From Rs1 sp000416275 (GTDB lineage: Bacteria > Pseudomonadota > Gammaproteobacteria > Pseudomonadales > Balneatricaceae), in the NCBI GenBank assembly GCA_965243635.1, contig OZ251574.1:2294001-2358000 (forward strand): a DNA stretch of 64,000 bases, in the 5' to 3' direction. The notes beneath the pieces are model-generated. The model was not told where the DNA came from. It saw only the letters and a list, made by a program, of their open reading frames with translations, and did no database searches. The translations under genes were made by a program, and so were the position numbers. Positions 63,713 through 64,000 of this stretch are shown here, piece by piece (positions within the stretch are counted from its first letter, which is position 1; each line of letters starts with the position of its first letter).

Positions 63713-64000
63713 ATGTTATTAAGAATTATATCTACGATACTTCTCTCTCTGTCTAGCCAATGGGTAGCATCCGCCACTAATGGGGAAGAATGTGCTAATT
63801 GTCGAGCGTGTAAAGAAATAAAAGTATCTGGCTCTTTAGGTTGGTACCCGCTATTAATGGAGCATAAGCAATCAGGAAGGATCGAAGGGGTTGCTATAGA
63901 ATTAATGCAAATGATTGGGAAGGAGCTGAACACCCCCGTAAAGTTTGTGAAATACCCATGGAAACGCATGTTTCAGCATTTAGAGTTAGGGACTATCGAC
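63713..64000 (+). CDS. Periplasmic solute-binding protein (family 3), copy B, cut by the window end
   Basis: The first 96 residues are visible, about three quarters identical to copy A (50085-50882): signal peptide MLLRIISTILLSLSSQWVAS, the cysteine cluster ECANCRACKEIKVSGSLGWYP, and GVAIELMQMIGKELNTPVKF. ATG 63713 after AAGGGGC. In the arrangement before the inversion it lies just downstream of copy A, in the same direction. Confidence 0.85.
   Translation, partial: MLLRIISTILLSLSSQWVASATNGEECANCRACKEIKVSGSLGWYPLLMEHKQSGRIEGVAIELMQMIGKELNTPVKFVKYPWKRMFQHLELGTID

Noticed and set aside
1..64000. CRISPR arrays, rRNA and tRNA genes
   Set aside because: No regularly spaced repeat array and no tRNA-like T-loop/anticodon pattern noticed on reading; a tRNA or Rfam scan was not possible.

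Overview
The window is chromosomal DNA from a gammaproteobacterium, probably an aquatic member of the Pseudomonadales/Cellvibrionales type. The main evidence is the conserved cluster arsC-wrbA-DUF2069 divergent from a YihY/Rbn-family gene, together with trpS, yaaA, sseA, a LOG gene and a SufS-type desulfurase. No rRNA, tRNA or CRISPR array was seen. The accessory half is saturated with insertion sequences and small non-coding mobile repeats, many nested in one another, which suggests a genome after a strong burst of transposition.

Layout. 0.7-6.2 kb: a LysR regulator divergent from a class III CoA-transferase, an acyl-CoA dehydrogenase, and a PAS-type chemotaxis receptor. 6.3-10.7 kb: nested mobile DNA (an ISAs1-family IS inside an older relic; an IS110-family IS inside a ~160-bp repeat inside a dead effector gene). 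10.7-20.8 kb: a type VI secretion effector island on the minus strand, with a DUF4123 adaptor, two nearly identical VasX-like effectors alternating with two membrane proteins (likely immunity), and a fossil third effector. 21.7-33.3 kb: housekeeping genes. 33.4-42.2 kb: a beta-galactoside utilisation locus (CUT1 ABC transporter, LacI regulator with two visible operators, GH42 beta-galactosidase, 2-dehydro-3-deoxygalactonokinase). 42.3-64.0 kb: a heavily rearranged accessory region.

The most interesting result concerns the last region. Two identical-length (1651-bp) IS4-type elements lie in inverted orientation at 42753-44403 and 57159-58809. Their flanks do not match as they stand, but exchanging one flank of each gives perfect target duplications (TTAAAAA; ATATAA). 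The 12.8 kb between them has therefore been inverted by recombination. Undoing the inversion (a) restores the split 5' end and Sec signal peptide of a C39-peptidase gene in frame, (b) places two tandem paralogous solute-binding protein genes near each other, and (c) brings two Tn3-family inverted repeats into opposite orientation, flanked by TTATA duplications inside one copy of the ~210-bp repeat.

The rebuilt Tn3-family transposon reads: IR - tnpA - res - tnpR - 185-aa gene - periplasmic C39 peptidase - outer-membrane beta-barrel protein - small ORF - (IS66-like insertion) - 169-aa secreted protein - IR. The five passenger genes all face one way. The secreted protein has, after its Sec signal, a stretch resembling a double-glycine leader (LTDNILSETRGAA). 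My working hypothesis is a transposon-borne export and processing system in which a periplasmic C39 peptidase trims a Sec-exported substrate. The gene reconstruction is read directly from the sequence; the function is inference.

At least three families of small non-autonomous elements are visible: a ~160/210-bp family with 18-bp terminal inverted repeats (more than a dozen intact, split or decayed copies), a 52-bp family (one copy with a 5-bp duplication interrupts an integrase gene), and a 198-bp element with an 8-bp duplication inside an IS91 transposase gene.
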